From positions 1 through 40,812 of the forward strand of contig JAFTOI010000009.1 of the NCBI GenBank assembly GCA_017463865.1: a DNA stretch of 40,812 nucleotides, read 5' to 3'. A program made the position numbers and the translations under genes. Below are positions 1 through 8,480 of this stretch, one piece after another. The notes under the pieces are model-generated. The model worked only from the letters and a program-made list of their open reading frames with translations. It was not told the DNA's origin and did no database searches. The first letter of the stretch is position 1, and every line of letters starts with the position of its first letter. This DNA is from Clostridia bacterium (GTDB lineage Bacteria; Bacillota; Clostridia; Oscillospirales; CAG-272).

Positions 1-933
<933 letters not shown>

Positions 934-952
934 TTTAGTCTGAACCACATTG

Positions 953-983
953 CAGGGTGGACGCTTCGGTGTCCACCCTGTTT
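953..983 (+). terminator. Intrinsic terminator of tuf
   Basis: A stem of 10 bp (953-962 with 971-980), extended by a G-T and a C-G pair onto a TTCG tetraloop, is followed by TTTCAT. It lies 20 bp after the tuf stop and before the FMN riboswitch, so it separates the two units. Confidence 0.85.
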
Positions 984-996
984 CATATGCATAATC

Positions 997-1174
997 TATC
1001 TTTGGGGATTGGTGAAATTCCATACCGGCGGTACAGTCCGCGAGTCGAAAGACCGACAGGGTGCGATTCCCTGACCGACAGTAAAGTCTGGAAGGGAAAA
1101 GATAAGGATGTCCCCGTGTGTTTTTACACACGGGGGTTATCTTTCCTCCCATTTTGCCCCGCAATTTGGAGGAA
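997..1174 (+). promoter_or_regulatory. FMN riboswitch (RFN element) with expression platform
   Basis: The aptamer spans about 997-1104. It shows the conserved RFN blocks GGTGAAATTCC (1011-1021), ACCGGCGGTA (1024-1033), GTCCGCGAG and CCGACAGTAAAGTCTGG (1075-1091). P1 pairs TATCTTT (997-1003) with AAAGATA (1098-1104). Downstream is a 10-bp hairpin (1112-1121 with 1126-1135, loop TTTT) with no real T-tract. Next comes TTCCTCC (1143-1149), exactly complementary to the ribosome site GGAGGAA (1168-1174) of the next gene. A second copy of the P1 5' strand (TATCTTT, 1138-1144) abuts this anti-ribosome-site strand. The arrangement suggests translational control by FMN; see findings. No convincing -10/-35 pair was found between the tuf terminator and P1. 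Confidence 0.95.
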
Positions 1175-1180
1175 TTTAAC

Positions 1181-1861
1181 ATGAAAAATCGAAAATTTGA
1201 CACAAAACGGATGGTCGTGATCGCACTGTTCTGTGCGATCGCGTATGCTACCATGTTCGTCCTGCGCATCAAGGTCTCGTTTCTGACTTTCGATGCCAAG
1301 GATGCGGTCATTACCATCGCCGCGATGCTGTTCGGGCCGGCCACTGGCGCGGGCATTTCGCTGGTTGTGGCTACGCTTGAGCTGATCACGGTCAGCGACA
1401 CCGGCATCTACGGCTGGGTGATGAATTTTGCCTCGTCTGCCGTCTTCGCGATCATGGCCAGCGCCATCTACCAGCACAAGCGCCGCATGGCGTCGGCGAT
1501 CGTCGGCCTTGCTGCGGCTGTGGTGAGCGTGACGGCGGTGATGATGGGCATGAATCTGCTCATTACGCCGCTTTACACCGGCGCGTCGGCGCGTGACGTT
1601 GCGGCTATGATCCCGACGCTGCTGCTCCCCTTTAATCTGACAAAGGCTTCGCTGAACGCCGCGCTCGTGATGGTGCTCTACAAGCCGATCTCGACTGCGA
1701 TGAAGAAGGCGCGCGTCACCGACACGGTCGGCGGGGAAGGGTATCATGTCAACCGCCAGAGCCTGATCTTCACGCTGGTGGGCCTTGCGGTGACGGTTGC
1801 ATGCGTTTGTGTGATGATTTTCGTCCTTGACGGCAGCTTTTCGCTCATCAAGGGGGCGTAA
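1181..1861 (+). CDS. ribU: Riboflavin ECF transporter S component RibU
   Basis: Substrate-binding membrane subunit of an energy-coupling-factor transporter that imports riboflavin. The protein has 226 residues and about six membrane segments. It carries the RibU-type stretch around LTFDAKDAVITIAAMLFGP near residues 40-60 and later GWVMNF. The ATG at 1181 is chosen because GGAGG (1168-1172) sits 8 nt upstream and the open frame before it is the riboswitch. A hydrophilic linker (about 180-195) leads to a last membrane helix. The energising EcfA/EcfA'/EcfT genes are not in the window and are presumably encoded elsewhere, as is usual for group II ECF transporters. Regulation by FMN is inferred from the upstream riboswitch. 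Confidence is high for the family, and the riboswitch supports the substrate. Confidence 0.93.
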   Translation: MKNRKFDTKRMVVIALFCAIAYATMFVLRIKVSFLTFDAKDAVITIAAMLFGPATGAGISLVVATLELITVSDTGIYGWVMNFASSAVFAIMASAIYQHKRRMASAIVGLAAAVVSVTAVMMGMNLLITPLYTGASARDVAAMIPTLLLPFNLTKASLNAALVMVLYKPISTAMKKARVTDTVGGEGYHVNRQSLIFTLVGLAVTVACVCVMIFVLDGSFSLIKGA

Positions 1862-1923
1862 GCGCAAGACAGCAAATTGAACAAAGAAAGGACGCCTTTG
1901 TCTGCCAAAGGCTGCGTGCAAAG

Positions 1924-2400
1924 ATGGGTTCGTTCAAAAACATTCTCTGGGTCGCTTTCATTTCGATGGTTCCGATCATCGAGCTGCGCGGTGCGATCCC
2001 GGTCGGTACGGCGCTCGGCCTGCCGTGGTATACCAACATGCTTGCTGCCGTGGTCGGCAACTGCATCCCGGTGCCGTTTATCCTGCTCTTCATCCGGGTC
2101 ATCCTTGACTGGATGAAGCGCTGCCCGGTAAGCCTTTTCCAGAAGGTCGCAGAGTGGCTCGAGCGCAAAGCGAACAAACACGCCTCCAAGGTCGAGCGGT
2201 TCGCCTTCTGGGGGCTTCTGATCCTGGTCGCTATCCCGCTGCCCGGGACGGGCGCGTGGACGGGGGCGCTGGTTGCCGCGCTGTTCCAGGTCAAGCCGAA
2301 GATCGCCGTCCCGGCGATCGTGCTGGGCGTGCTCGGTGCCGGCGTGATTGTGACGCTGATCAGCTATGGCGTGCTGTCGTTTTTGTCCTTTTTGCTTTGA
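1924..2400 (+). CDS. Small multidrug export family membrane protein (COG2426 type)
   Basis: A 158-residue integral membrane protein of the COG2426 / 'putative small multi-drug export' family (PF06695), distantly like DedA. Typical features are the early MVPIIELRGAIPVG motif (about 13-27), a re-entrant or membrane segment NMLAAVVGNCIPVPF, a basic cytoplasmic linker, and the IPLPGTGAWTGALVA motif near residue 105 followed by a last helix. Transport of drugs is the family label only; the true substrate is unknown. The start ATG has AAAGG about 12 nt upstream. It lies 62 nt after ribU with no terminator or promoter visible between, so it is probably co-transcribed with ribU under FMN control. A strong terminator follows at once. 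Confidence 0.85.
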   Translation: MGSFKNILWVAFISMVPIIELRGAIPVGTALGLPWYTNMLAAVVGNCIPVPFILLFIRVILDWMKRCPVSLFQKVAEWLERKANKHASKVERFAFWGLLILVAIPLPGTGAWTGALVAALFQVKPKIAVPAIVLGVLGAGVIVTLISYGVLSFLSFLL

Positions 2401-2403
2401 GAG

Positions 2404-2426
2404 GGGAGGCTTCGGCCTCCCTTTTT
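2404..2426 (+). terminator. Intrinsic terminator of the ribU unit
   Basis: A perfect 7-bp stem GGGAGGC/GCCTCCC (2404-2410 with 2415-2421) with a TTCG loop is followed by five T, 3 bp after the upstream stop codon. Confidence 0.92.
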
Positions 2427-2444
2427 GCTTGCCGAAAGAAGGCC

Positions 2445-2473
2445 TTGACAGAACCGATGATTTGCCGTATAAT
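2445..2473 (+). promoter_or_regulatory. Sigma-A promoter of the lipoprotein gene
   Basis: Consensus TTGACA (2445-2450), a 17-bp spacer and TATAAT (2468-2473), 33 bp before the ATG at 2507. Confidence 0.93.
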
Positions 2474-2506
2474 AGTGGAAGAATCCACCACAGAAAGGAC
2501 ATCCTC

Positions 2507-4303
2507 ATGACTGCTTTCCACCGATATTTGCCCGCTTTGCTGGCTGTGGTCTGCCTGCTCGGCCTCTCCGCCTGCCAGACTGCGCCTGCGCAGGACACCG
2601 TTACCACTGCTGCGCCCGCGCCTGTCACTGAGCCCGCTTCGACCGACCTTGTCCTCGTCTCGGGCGGCGAGGCGAAGGTACAGCTGATTCGCTCGGACGA
2701 TGCGAACGCCGAGACGACGGCTGAGTTTACCCGCCTCTACAAAAAGATTGCTGAGGTGACTGGCGTTTACCCTGAGTTCACCACCGACTACATCCGCGGC
2801 ACGCACACCCGCTCGGCGGAAGAGGACGGCATCCCCGCCATTCTCGCCGGCCAGACCAATTACTCGGCCTCGGGGGAGGTCATACGCGGCCTGTCCTACG
2901 GTGAGGGCGTAGCCAAGGTCGTCGGCCAGCAGCTGATCGTGGCCGCGGTTGATCAATCGGCCGCCATCCAGCTGGTCGATGAGCTTTGTGCCTACATCGA
3001 GGCGAACGGCAGGGCGGGGGAGTTGAGCATCCCTGCTGACTACAGCCTCACCGTCGAGGCAAGCGAACAGCTGATGGGCGTTCCTGTCGTCGATGGTGGG
3101 ATCTTTGCCGGGCGCACCGATGTGGGGGACAACGCCTACACCCTTAACATCGGCCACGTCACAAGCGAGGAGTATGACGCCTATCGCGCCCGCCTCGCGG
3201 AGAGCGGCCTGACGCAGTATTCGGCCAGTGAGATCGGGAAAAATCGCTTTGTCACATACATCAGCGATGCGTTTGTTTACAACTATCTCTACACCCCCAC
3301 CGACGAGATGCTGCGTGTCGTGATCGACAAAAAGAGCAACACCGCGCTGCCGCCCGTCGCGGAGCCGGCCTACACCAAGGTCTGCGATACCTCGCTGACC
3401 CAGCTCGGCCTTGAGTACAACTACGATAACCCCTCCAATCCCTACAAATTTACCCAGTCCGACTGGCAGATTGGCATGTGCTACATCTTCCGCCTCGAGG
3501 ACGGCAGCTTTATCATCATCGACGGCGGCTTCAACCAGGGCCGCAATGCCAAGATGCTTTGGGATAAGCTGAAGGAACTGTCGGCCGACTACAAGCCCAA
3601 TAAGATCACCATCGCCGCGTGGTTCCTGACCCACGCGCACGGCGACCACTACGGCACTTTCAAAAATTTCATGGAGACCTACGGCCAGCACGTCGAGCTG
3701 AACTACCTCGTCTACAACGCCGCTTCCGATGCGCAGTACAAATCCTGCAATTCCTCGGCCGGCGGGATGACGGCGGTCGCCGCGACCTATGTGCCGAAGG
3801 CGAAGACCATCATCGCCCGCCCCGGCCAGACCATGCAGCTGGCCAATGCCGACATCGAGATGATCTTCTCCGACGAATTCCTTGGTGCATCGGTCAAATC
3901 GGCCAACTCGCTCTGCATCCATTTCCGCATCACGGTCGCCGGGCAGACCTTCATGTTCGCCGGCGACAGTGACACCGATGCCACCAATCAGGTGGTCAAG
4001 CTCTACGGCAAGGAGCTGGCCTCCGACTTTGTGCAGGTCATCCACCACGGCGCGACGGGCGGCACCGTTGCGTACTACCAGTGCGTCGATCCCACCATCG
4101 TCCTCTGGCCGCTGGGCGAGTATGACTATTTCGTCGACACCGGTGTCCCCGGCAAGACGACGCGCAGTACCGAGACCTACAATTCGTACATCTTCACCTC
4201 GACCAAGATCCGCGAGGTCATCCTCGCGGGCCATACCGACCGCACCATCGCCTTGCCCTATGCCTACCCGGCCGACCGCGTCGACCCTGTCCGCGTGGGC
4301 TGA
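2507..4303 (+). CDS. Lipoprotein with C-terminal metallo-beta-lactamase-fold domain
   Basis: A 598-residue secreted lipoprotein. The N terminus is a type II signal peptide with lipobox LSAC (acylated Cys23), followed by a Thr/Ala/Pro-rich linker. Residues about 40-300 form a domain I do not recognise. The C-terminal half is a metallo-beta-lactamase fold of the ComEC/hydrolase type, with the metal motif THAHGDH (residues 375-381), FAGDSD near 485 and the HH pair at 513-514. Metal-dependent hydrolysis outside the cell is therefore likely, but the substrate cannot be told from sequence. The ATG at 2507 has GAAAGGA just upstream and follows a consensus promoter; the open frame before it has no ribosome site. 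The gene is monocistronic, enclosed by its own promoter and terminator. Confidence 0.85.
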   Translation: MTAFHRYLPALLAVVCLLGLSACQTAPAQDTVTTAAPAPVTEPASTDLVLVSGGEAKVQLIRSDDANAETTAEFTRLYKKIAEVTGVYPEFTTDYIRGTHTRSAEEDGIPAILAGQTNYSASGEVIRGLSYGEGVAKVVGQQLIVAAVDQSAAIQLVDELCAYIEANGRAGELSIPADYSLTVEASEQLMGVPVVDGGIFAGRTDVGDNAYTLNIGHVTSEEYDAYRARLAESGLTQYSASEIGKNRFVTYISDAFVYNYLYTPTDEMLRVVIDKKSNTALPPVAEPAYTKVCDTSLTQLGLEYNYDNPSNPYKFTQSDWQIGMCYIFRLEDGSFIIIDGGFNQGRNAKMLWDKLKELSADYKPNKITIAAWFLTHAHGDHYGTFKNFMETYGQHVELNYLVYNAASDAQYKSCNSSAGGMTAVAATYVPKAKTIIARPGQTMQLANADIEMIFSDEFLGASVKSANSLCIHFRITVAGQTFMFAGDSDTDATNQVVKLYGKELASDFVQVIHHGATGGTVAYYQCVDPTIVLWPLGEYDYFVDTGVPGKTTRSTETYNSYIFTSTKIREVILAGHTDRTIALPYAYPADRVDPVRVG

Positions 4304-4315
4304 GCACACTCTTTT

Positions 4316-4355
4316 TCCCGGCGTGCAAGATATGACTTGCCACGCCGGGATTTTT
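4316..4355 (+). terminator. Intrinsic terminator of the lipoprotein gene
   Basis: The stem 4316-4329 pairs with 4336-4350 with one bulged C (4340), loop ATATGA, followed by TTTTT (4351-4355). Its 3' arm contains the -35 box of the next promoter. Confidence 0.88.
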
Positions 4356-4365
4356 GTGCTATAAT
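4337..4365 (+). promoter_or_regulatory. Sigma-A promoter of the ktr operon
   Basis: TTGCCA (4337-4342), a 17-bp spacer and TATAAT (4360-4365), 35 bp before the ktrB ATG. The -35 box and spacer are embedded in the upstream terminator. Confidence 0.85.
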
Positions 4366-4400
4366 GAAGCATCGGAACGATTTTCCACGGAGGTTCAGAT

Positions 4401-5744
4401 ATGCGAAAACTCACGCCCACGCAGGTGCTGGCGCTCGGCTTTCCCCTCATTATGCTCATCGGCGCGCTGCTCCTGATGCTCCCTGCCGCAAGCGCGGCGG
4501 GGGAGGGGACACCATTCCTCACCGCTGCCTTCACCTCAGTCAGCGCGACCTGCATCACAGGTCTGGTCGCGGTCGACACCGGCACCTATTGGAGCACTTT
4601 CGGGCATGTGATCATCCTCCTGCTGGTGCAGGTCGGCGGCCTCGGGTTCATGAGCATCGCCGTCATGCTGTCGATGCTCATCCGCCGTCGCGTCACGCCG
4701 CGCGAGCGGATGCTGATCGCACAGTCCTACGGCCTGGACAGCGTCGAGGACATGACCGCGCTGGTGAAGCGGGTCATCCTCGGTACATTGCTGTTCGAGG
4801 GGGCAGGTGCGGTGCTGCTGGCGACGCAGTTCGTCCCCATTTTCGGCTGGGGACGGGGGCTGTGGTACGGCATTTTCCACTCGGTCACCGCCTTCTGCAA
4901 CGCCGGTTTTGATCTGCTCGGCGGCTACAGCGGGGCGTACACCTCGCTGATCGTTTTCGCCGACAATCCCGTTGTTTGCCTGACCATCATCCTGCTGATT
5001 TTCCTCGGCGGCATCGGCTTTCTGGTCTGGACTGATTTCCTGCAGTTCTTCCGCCATCGCCGTCGCTTCTCGGTCTACACGAAATTTGTGCTGATCCTCT
5101 CGGCTGTGCTGCTGTTCGGCGGCGCACTGCTTTTTCTCGTGTTCGAGTGGGACAACCCCGCTACCCTTGGTGGAATGTCCTTCGGGGAGAAGCTCGTCGC
5201 GGCGCTTTTCCAGTCGATGACCCTCCGTACTGCCGGCTTTGCAACGGTCGACAATGCACTGCTGACCGCGCCCTCCAAGCTGCTGGGCGTGCTGCTGATG
5301 ATCGTCGGCGGGGCCTCCGGCTCGACGGCGGGCGGTGTGAAGGTCGTCACGGTGGGCATTGTCGTGCTGACCGTCGCCCGCACTCTGACCGGCCACCGTG
5401 AGATCAACCTCTTTGGCCGGCGGATCACGGCTGAGCAGTTCATGCGCGCCGCCGTGCTGCTCTTCATCCAGTTTACTGTGATTTTGGTCGGGACGGTCAT
5501 CTTCATCGCCCACGGCGGCGCCGATCCCATGGCCGCGCTGTATGAGATCACCAGCGCCGCCGGCACCGTCGGCATCTCCTTTGGGCTCACGCCGTCGCTG
5601 GGCGTGGCGGAAAAGCTGGTGCTGATGGTGCTGATGTACTTCGGCCGCGTCGGCATCCTGACCGTCACCTATGCCGTCTCACTCGGCCAGAGCCGCGAGA
5701 AGGACTGCATTACCTACCCCGATGCGAATCTGCTGATTGGATGA
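4401..5744 (+). CDS. ktrB: K+ uptake channel subunit KtrB/TrkH family
   Basis: Membrane subunit of a Trk/Ktr potassium (sodium-coupled) uptake system; 447 residues, the length of KtrB rather than the longer TrkH. It has repeated M1-P-M2 units, visible as pore-loop/filter segments such as TSVSATCITGLVAVDTGTY (about 48-66), HSVTAFCNAGFDLLGG (about 160-175), TLRTAGFATVD and SAAGTVGISFGLTP. The start ATG is set by GGAGG at 4389-4393. A sigma-A promoter precedes it. The regulatory partner ktrA lies two genes downstream, separated by a phospholipase C-like gene. The stop is 13 nt before the next start. Confidence 0.93.
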   Translation: MRKLTPTQVLALGFPLIMLIGALLLMLPAASAAGEGTPFLTAAFTSVSATCITGLVAVDTGTYWSTFGHVIILLLVQVGGLGFMSIAVMLSMLIRRRVTPRERMLIAQSYGLDSVEDMTALVKRVILGTLLFEGAGAVLLATQFVPIFGWGRGLWYGIFHSVTAFCNAGFDLLGGYSGAYTSLIVFADNPVVCLTIILLIFLGGIGFLVWTDFLQFFRHRRRFSVYTKFVLILSAVLLFGGALLFLVFEWDNPATLGGMSFGEKLVAALFQSMTLRTAGFATVDNALLTAPSKLLGVLLMIVGGASGSTAGGVKVVTVGIVVLTVARTLTGHREINLFGRRITAEQFMRAAVLLFIQFTVILVGTVIFIAHGGADPMAALYEITSAAGTVGISFGLTPSLGVAEKLVLMVLMYFGRVGILTVTYAVSLGQSREKDCITYPDANLLIG

Positions 5745-5757
5745 AAGGAGGCCATTC

Positions 5758-6513
5758 ATGGCCGGTTGGATCACCCACACCATCATCGCCGACGATCTTC
5801 TGCGCCGCTTGCCGGCGCTGGATGCGCGCGGCTTCTGCATCGGCAGCATTGCGCCCGACTGCAACATCGAGAACGCCGACTGGACGGCCTTTACGCCGCC
5901 CCGCGAGGTGACGCACTTCATGCGCGGCAAAAGCAAGCTGACCGCCGACTGCGAGGGCTTCTGGGCCGAGTATGTCGAGGGCAGACGCTTTGCATCGGCG
6001 GAGGAATATGCCTTTTTCTGCGGCTATTACGCTCACCTCATCACCGACGTCGAATATCAGCGCTTCGGCCGCGACGAGGCGCGGGTCTCGGCGATGCTTG
6101 CCCGCGTCAAGGCGGAGCCGACACTGGCCGCGCAGATCGCGGGGATGCCCGAGACCTTCGACACATGCAAAGCGATGTTTAGCCGGAAGCGGCTCTTTGC
6201 AGATATCGCGCGCTATGAGTCGCGATATCTCCGCGATAACCCCGATGCTAGCTACCTGACCATCCTCCGCCCGACTGAGGCGTTTCCCGATTACCTTGAC
6301 TTTCTCCCGCCCGGCGCCATTGCGCGCAAGATCGGAATCATGGCGACGCTGCCCGAGGCGGACGGTGCAGACGGGGACGGCGTTTTCTTCACTGAAGCGG
6401 AATACCGCCGCTACCTTGCCCAGACGAGTGAACGGATATTCATGCTGCTCGACCGGCGAATCGGTCGGCATTTTTCCGCCGCAGTGCGGGAAAGCGAGAA
6501 AATTTATCAATAA
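5758..6513 (+). CDS. Zinc-dependent phospholipase C-like protein (PF00882 type)
   Basis: A 251-residue protein with no signal peptide. The metal-ligand pattern of the zinc-dependent phospholipase C/D family is intact: WITH (His7), IAPD (Asp34), THF (His53) and HLITD (His93, Asp97), in the order and spacing usual for the small clostridial and bacillary members. The known family activity is phospholipid hydrolysis, but most of these intracellular short homologues are uncharacterised. The ATG at 5758 is preferred over one 21 nt upstream because AAAGGAGG (5746-5752) lies between them. It sits between ktrB (13 nt) and ktrA (19 nt), clearly in one operon with K+ uptake genes. Function is inferred from family only. 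Confidence 0.8.
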   Translation: MAGWITHTIIADDLLRRLPALDARGFCIGSIAPDCNIENADWTAFTPPREVTHFMRGKSKLTADCEGFWAEYVEGRRFASAEEYAFFCGYYAHLITDVEYQRFGRDEARVSAMLARVKAEPTLAAQIAGMPETFDTCKAMFSRKRLFADIARYESRYLRDNPDASYLTILRPTEAFPDYLDFLPPGAIARKIGIMATLPEADGADGDGVFFTEAEYRRYLAQTSERIFMLLDRRIGRHFSAAVRESEKIYQ

Positions 6514-6532
6514 ACATCACGAGGTATAAACC

Positions 6533-7186
6533 ATGAAAAGCTTCTGCGTCCTCGGCCTCGGCCGATTCGGCAAGACCCTGGCTCTCACACTGGCCCAGTC
6601 GGGCTATCAGGTCCTCATCATCGACGATGACTCCGACGCCATCAACGCCCTGGCTGATTCGGTCACCAGTGCCGTCGTCGGCGATCCGACCAACGAAGCC
6701 GTCCTCCGCGCCGCTGGCGTTCGCGACTACGATTGTGCCATCGTCTGCTCGGCCAGCAATATCAACGACAATATCCTCCTCACCATCATGCTTAAGGATC
6801 TCGGTATTCCGAAGGTCGTCGTGCGCGCCCTCAACGAGGGGCACAAGCGCGTCCTCGAGCGGCTGGGCGTCGATCTCATCGCCTTTCCCGAGCAGGACAT
6901 GGGCGAAAAGCTGGCCTACATGCTCGGCCACGACAATGTAATCGAGAGTCTAGATTTCGACAGCGGCTACCGCATTGTGGAGATGCGTGTCCCCTCCGCC
7001 TGGATCGGCAAGACGCTGCTTGACCTCGACCTTCGCCGCCGGGATAAGGTCAACGTCATCGCTGTCCGCGCGCCCGGCCAGCCGGTCGACTGTGCGCCCT
7101 CCCCGACCCGTCCGTTTACCGCCAACGACACCGTGTCGATCATCGGCGCAGACGAGGATGTCGACCGGCTGACGATGAAGAAGTGA
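6533..7186 (+). CDS. ktrA: K+ uptake regulatory subunit KtrA/TrkA (RCK)
   Basis: Cytosolic gating ring subunit that binds nucleotides (ATP/ADP, NAD(H) in the family) and c-di-AMP, and controls KtrB. 217 residues: an RCK_N Rossmann domain with LGLGRFG (about 6-12), an acidic strand end IIDDD (about 29-33) and the usual AIVCSASNINDN segment near 65-77; an RCK_C domain at about 135-217 with VPSAWIGKTLLDLDLRRRDKV split by the usual loop. The ATG follows GAGG 10 nt upstream. It is the last gene of the ktr operon and is followed by a strong terminator. Confidence 0.93.
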   Translation: MKSFCVLGLGRFGKTLALTLAQSGYQVLIIDDDSDAINALADSVTSAVVGDPTNEAVLRAAGVRDYDCAIVCSASNINDNILLTIMLKDLGIPKVVVRALNEGHKRVLERLGVDLIAFPEQDMGEKLAYMLGHDNVIESLDFDSGYRIVEMRVPSAWIGKTLLDLDLRRRDKVNVIAVRAPGQPVDCAPSPTRPFTANDTVSIIGADEDVDRLTMKK

Positions 7187-7200
7187 ATCACCCGCTGTGA

Positions 7201-7227
7201 AAAAGGGACGCGAGCGCGTCCCTTTTT
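7201..7227 (+). terminator. Intrinsic terminator of the ktr operon
   Basis: AAAAGGGACGC (7201-7211) pairs with GCGTCCCTTTT (7216-7226), with a GAGC loop and a T-run, 14 bp after the ktrA stop. Confidence 0.93.
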
Positions 7228-7384
7228 CGGTTACGGATTTTCCTGCGCGGGAATAAAATATGATTTCTTCCTAAAACACAGCGTTGCTTCATCCCGTATC
7301 TGTATTTACTTGGTGGAAACTGCACGAAAATATGATATAATATAATCACAAAAGCGCTTTTGAATCCTTTTTCGGAGGTAGATC

Positions 7385-8437
7385 ATGTCTATCGGAACAA
7401 CAATTAAAAAGCTGCGTCATGCGCATGATATGACGCAGGAACAGCTTGCGGAATACCTTGGGATCACCGCAAACGCCGTTTCGCAGTGGGAGTGTGACAG
7501 AACGGCACCGGATATTTCCCAGCTTCCCCTCCTCGCGTACATTCTGGACGTCTCCACCGATGAGCTGCTCGGTGTGGATTTGATGAAAAACGAGGAAAAG
7601 ATCGCAAAGATCATTGATGACGCCGCAGTCTGCTACGCAAAGGGCGATTTCGCGGCATCGGCGGATATTCTGCGCAGCGGCCTGAAACAGTTCCCCAAGT
7701 CGCATCGACTCATGGCAAAGCTCGCGGAATCGCTCGGGGGGATCCGCGGGTGCGGAAACGACGTGATATCGCTTTGCATGAAGGTGATCGAGGAATGCAC
7801 CGACAACGATATCCGTGACTCCGCGTTTCAGACGCTGATTTATCAGTACAAAAACATGGGCAAGCGTGACGAGGCTATCCGGTATGCAAAGAAAATGTCC
7901 CATATGTGGGTCTCGCAAGAGGATATGTTGATGTATCTTCTCGAGGGCGAAGAAGCACGGGCGAATCTCATCAACTATGTCAAGTTCTGCTCCGGCAGGC
8001 TGATGATGTGTCTTGGAGCCCTCGCAGAGCATCCGGTCTATTCGGCAGAGGAAAAGATCGCCCTCGATAAACAGTGCGCGGCGGTCGCAGAGCTTCTGTA
8101 TCCGGACGGAGATTACCATTATTACGCGCAGTATCCTGCAGATGCTTACGAGGCTGCCGCCAGACGGTACGCGGAGATGAAGGATGCGCAGGGCACCCTC
8201 GAGGCTCTGGAGAAGCTGTGCAAATTCGCGATCCACTTCGACACCTACGCAAAGGATGCGGTGAATACATCTCCTGCCGTGCGCGGATATTGTGATGGCG
8301 GCTGGATCCCCATGCCGGACGGAAATTACAGCGCGGATAAGCTGAAGCGGATCCGCGAGGAGGAAAAGTTCGACTTTATCCGCGAGGAGCCGCGTTATCT
8401 TCGCATGATGGAGACGCTCGCGCAGTACGCGGAATGA
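7385..8437 (+). CDS. Xre-family regulator with helical C-terminal sensor region
   Basis: A 350-residue DNA-binding protein. Residues about 7-60 are a classic HTH_3 domain (TQEQLAEYLGITANAVSQWE), ending in the usual DELLG. The remaining 280 residues are alpha-helical with TPR-like A/G patterns, for example DFAASADILRSGLKQFP and KRDEAIRYAKKM, suggesting a peptide- or protein-binding sensor. Ligand and targets are unknown. The ATG has GGAGG 7 nt upstream. AT-rich DNA upstream holds overlapping -10-like boxes (TATGAT 7331, TATAAT 7336 and 7341) without an ideal -35. Codon use is somewhat less GC3-biased than the neighbours. A paralogue with the same architecture is the cargo of the element at 25548-27258. 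It converges on spoIVB and shares its terminator. Confidence 0.85.
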   Translation: MSIGTTIKKLRHAHDMTQEQLAEYLGITANAVSQWECDRTAPDISQLPLLAYILDVSTDELLGVDLMKNEEKIAKIIDDAAVCYAKGDFAASADILRSGLKQFPKSHRLMAKLAESLGGIRGCGNDVISLCMKVIEECTDNDIRDSAFQTLIYQYKNMGKRDEAIRYAKKMSHMWVSQEDMLMYLLEGEEARANLINYVKFCSGRLMMCLGALAEHPVYSAEEKIALDKQCAAVAELLYPDGDYHYYAQYPADAYEAAARRYAEMKDAQGTLEALEKLCKFAIHFDTYAKDAVNTSPAVRGYCDGGWIPMPDGNYSADKLKRIREEEKFDFIREEPRYLRMMETLAQYAE

Positions 8438-8448
8438 CGATGTATACG

Positions 8449-8478
8449 AAAAGCCAAGGCGCACCGCCTTGGCTTTTT
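8449..8478. terminator. Bidirectional terminator between xre and spoIVB
   Basis: The 10-bp stem 8451-8460/8466-8475 (AAGCCAAGGC, loop GCACC) is flanked by A's on the left and T's on the right, so it can stop transcription from both converging genes. Confidence 0.9.
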
Positions 8479-8480
8479 CA

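Noticed and set aside
1112-1140. The 1112-1135 hairpin as the riboswitch terminator
   Set aside because: The stem is followed by GTTATCTTTCC, not a T-run, while an exact anti-ribosome-site pairing is present downstream.
2360-4585. A minus-strand frame of more than 700 codons opposite the lipoprotein gene
   Set aside because: It is a mirror of GC3-biased codons; it lacks a ribosome site and family motifs, and covers the promoters and terminators of the real genes.
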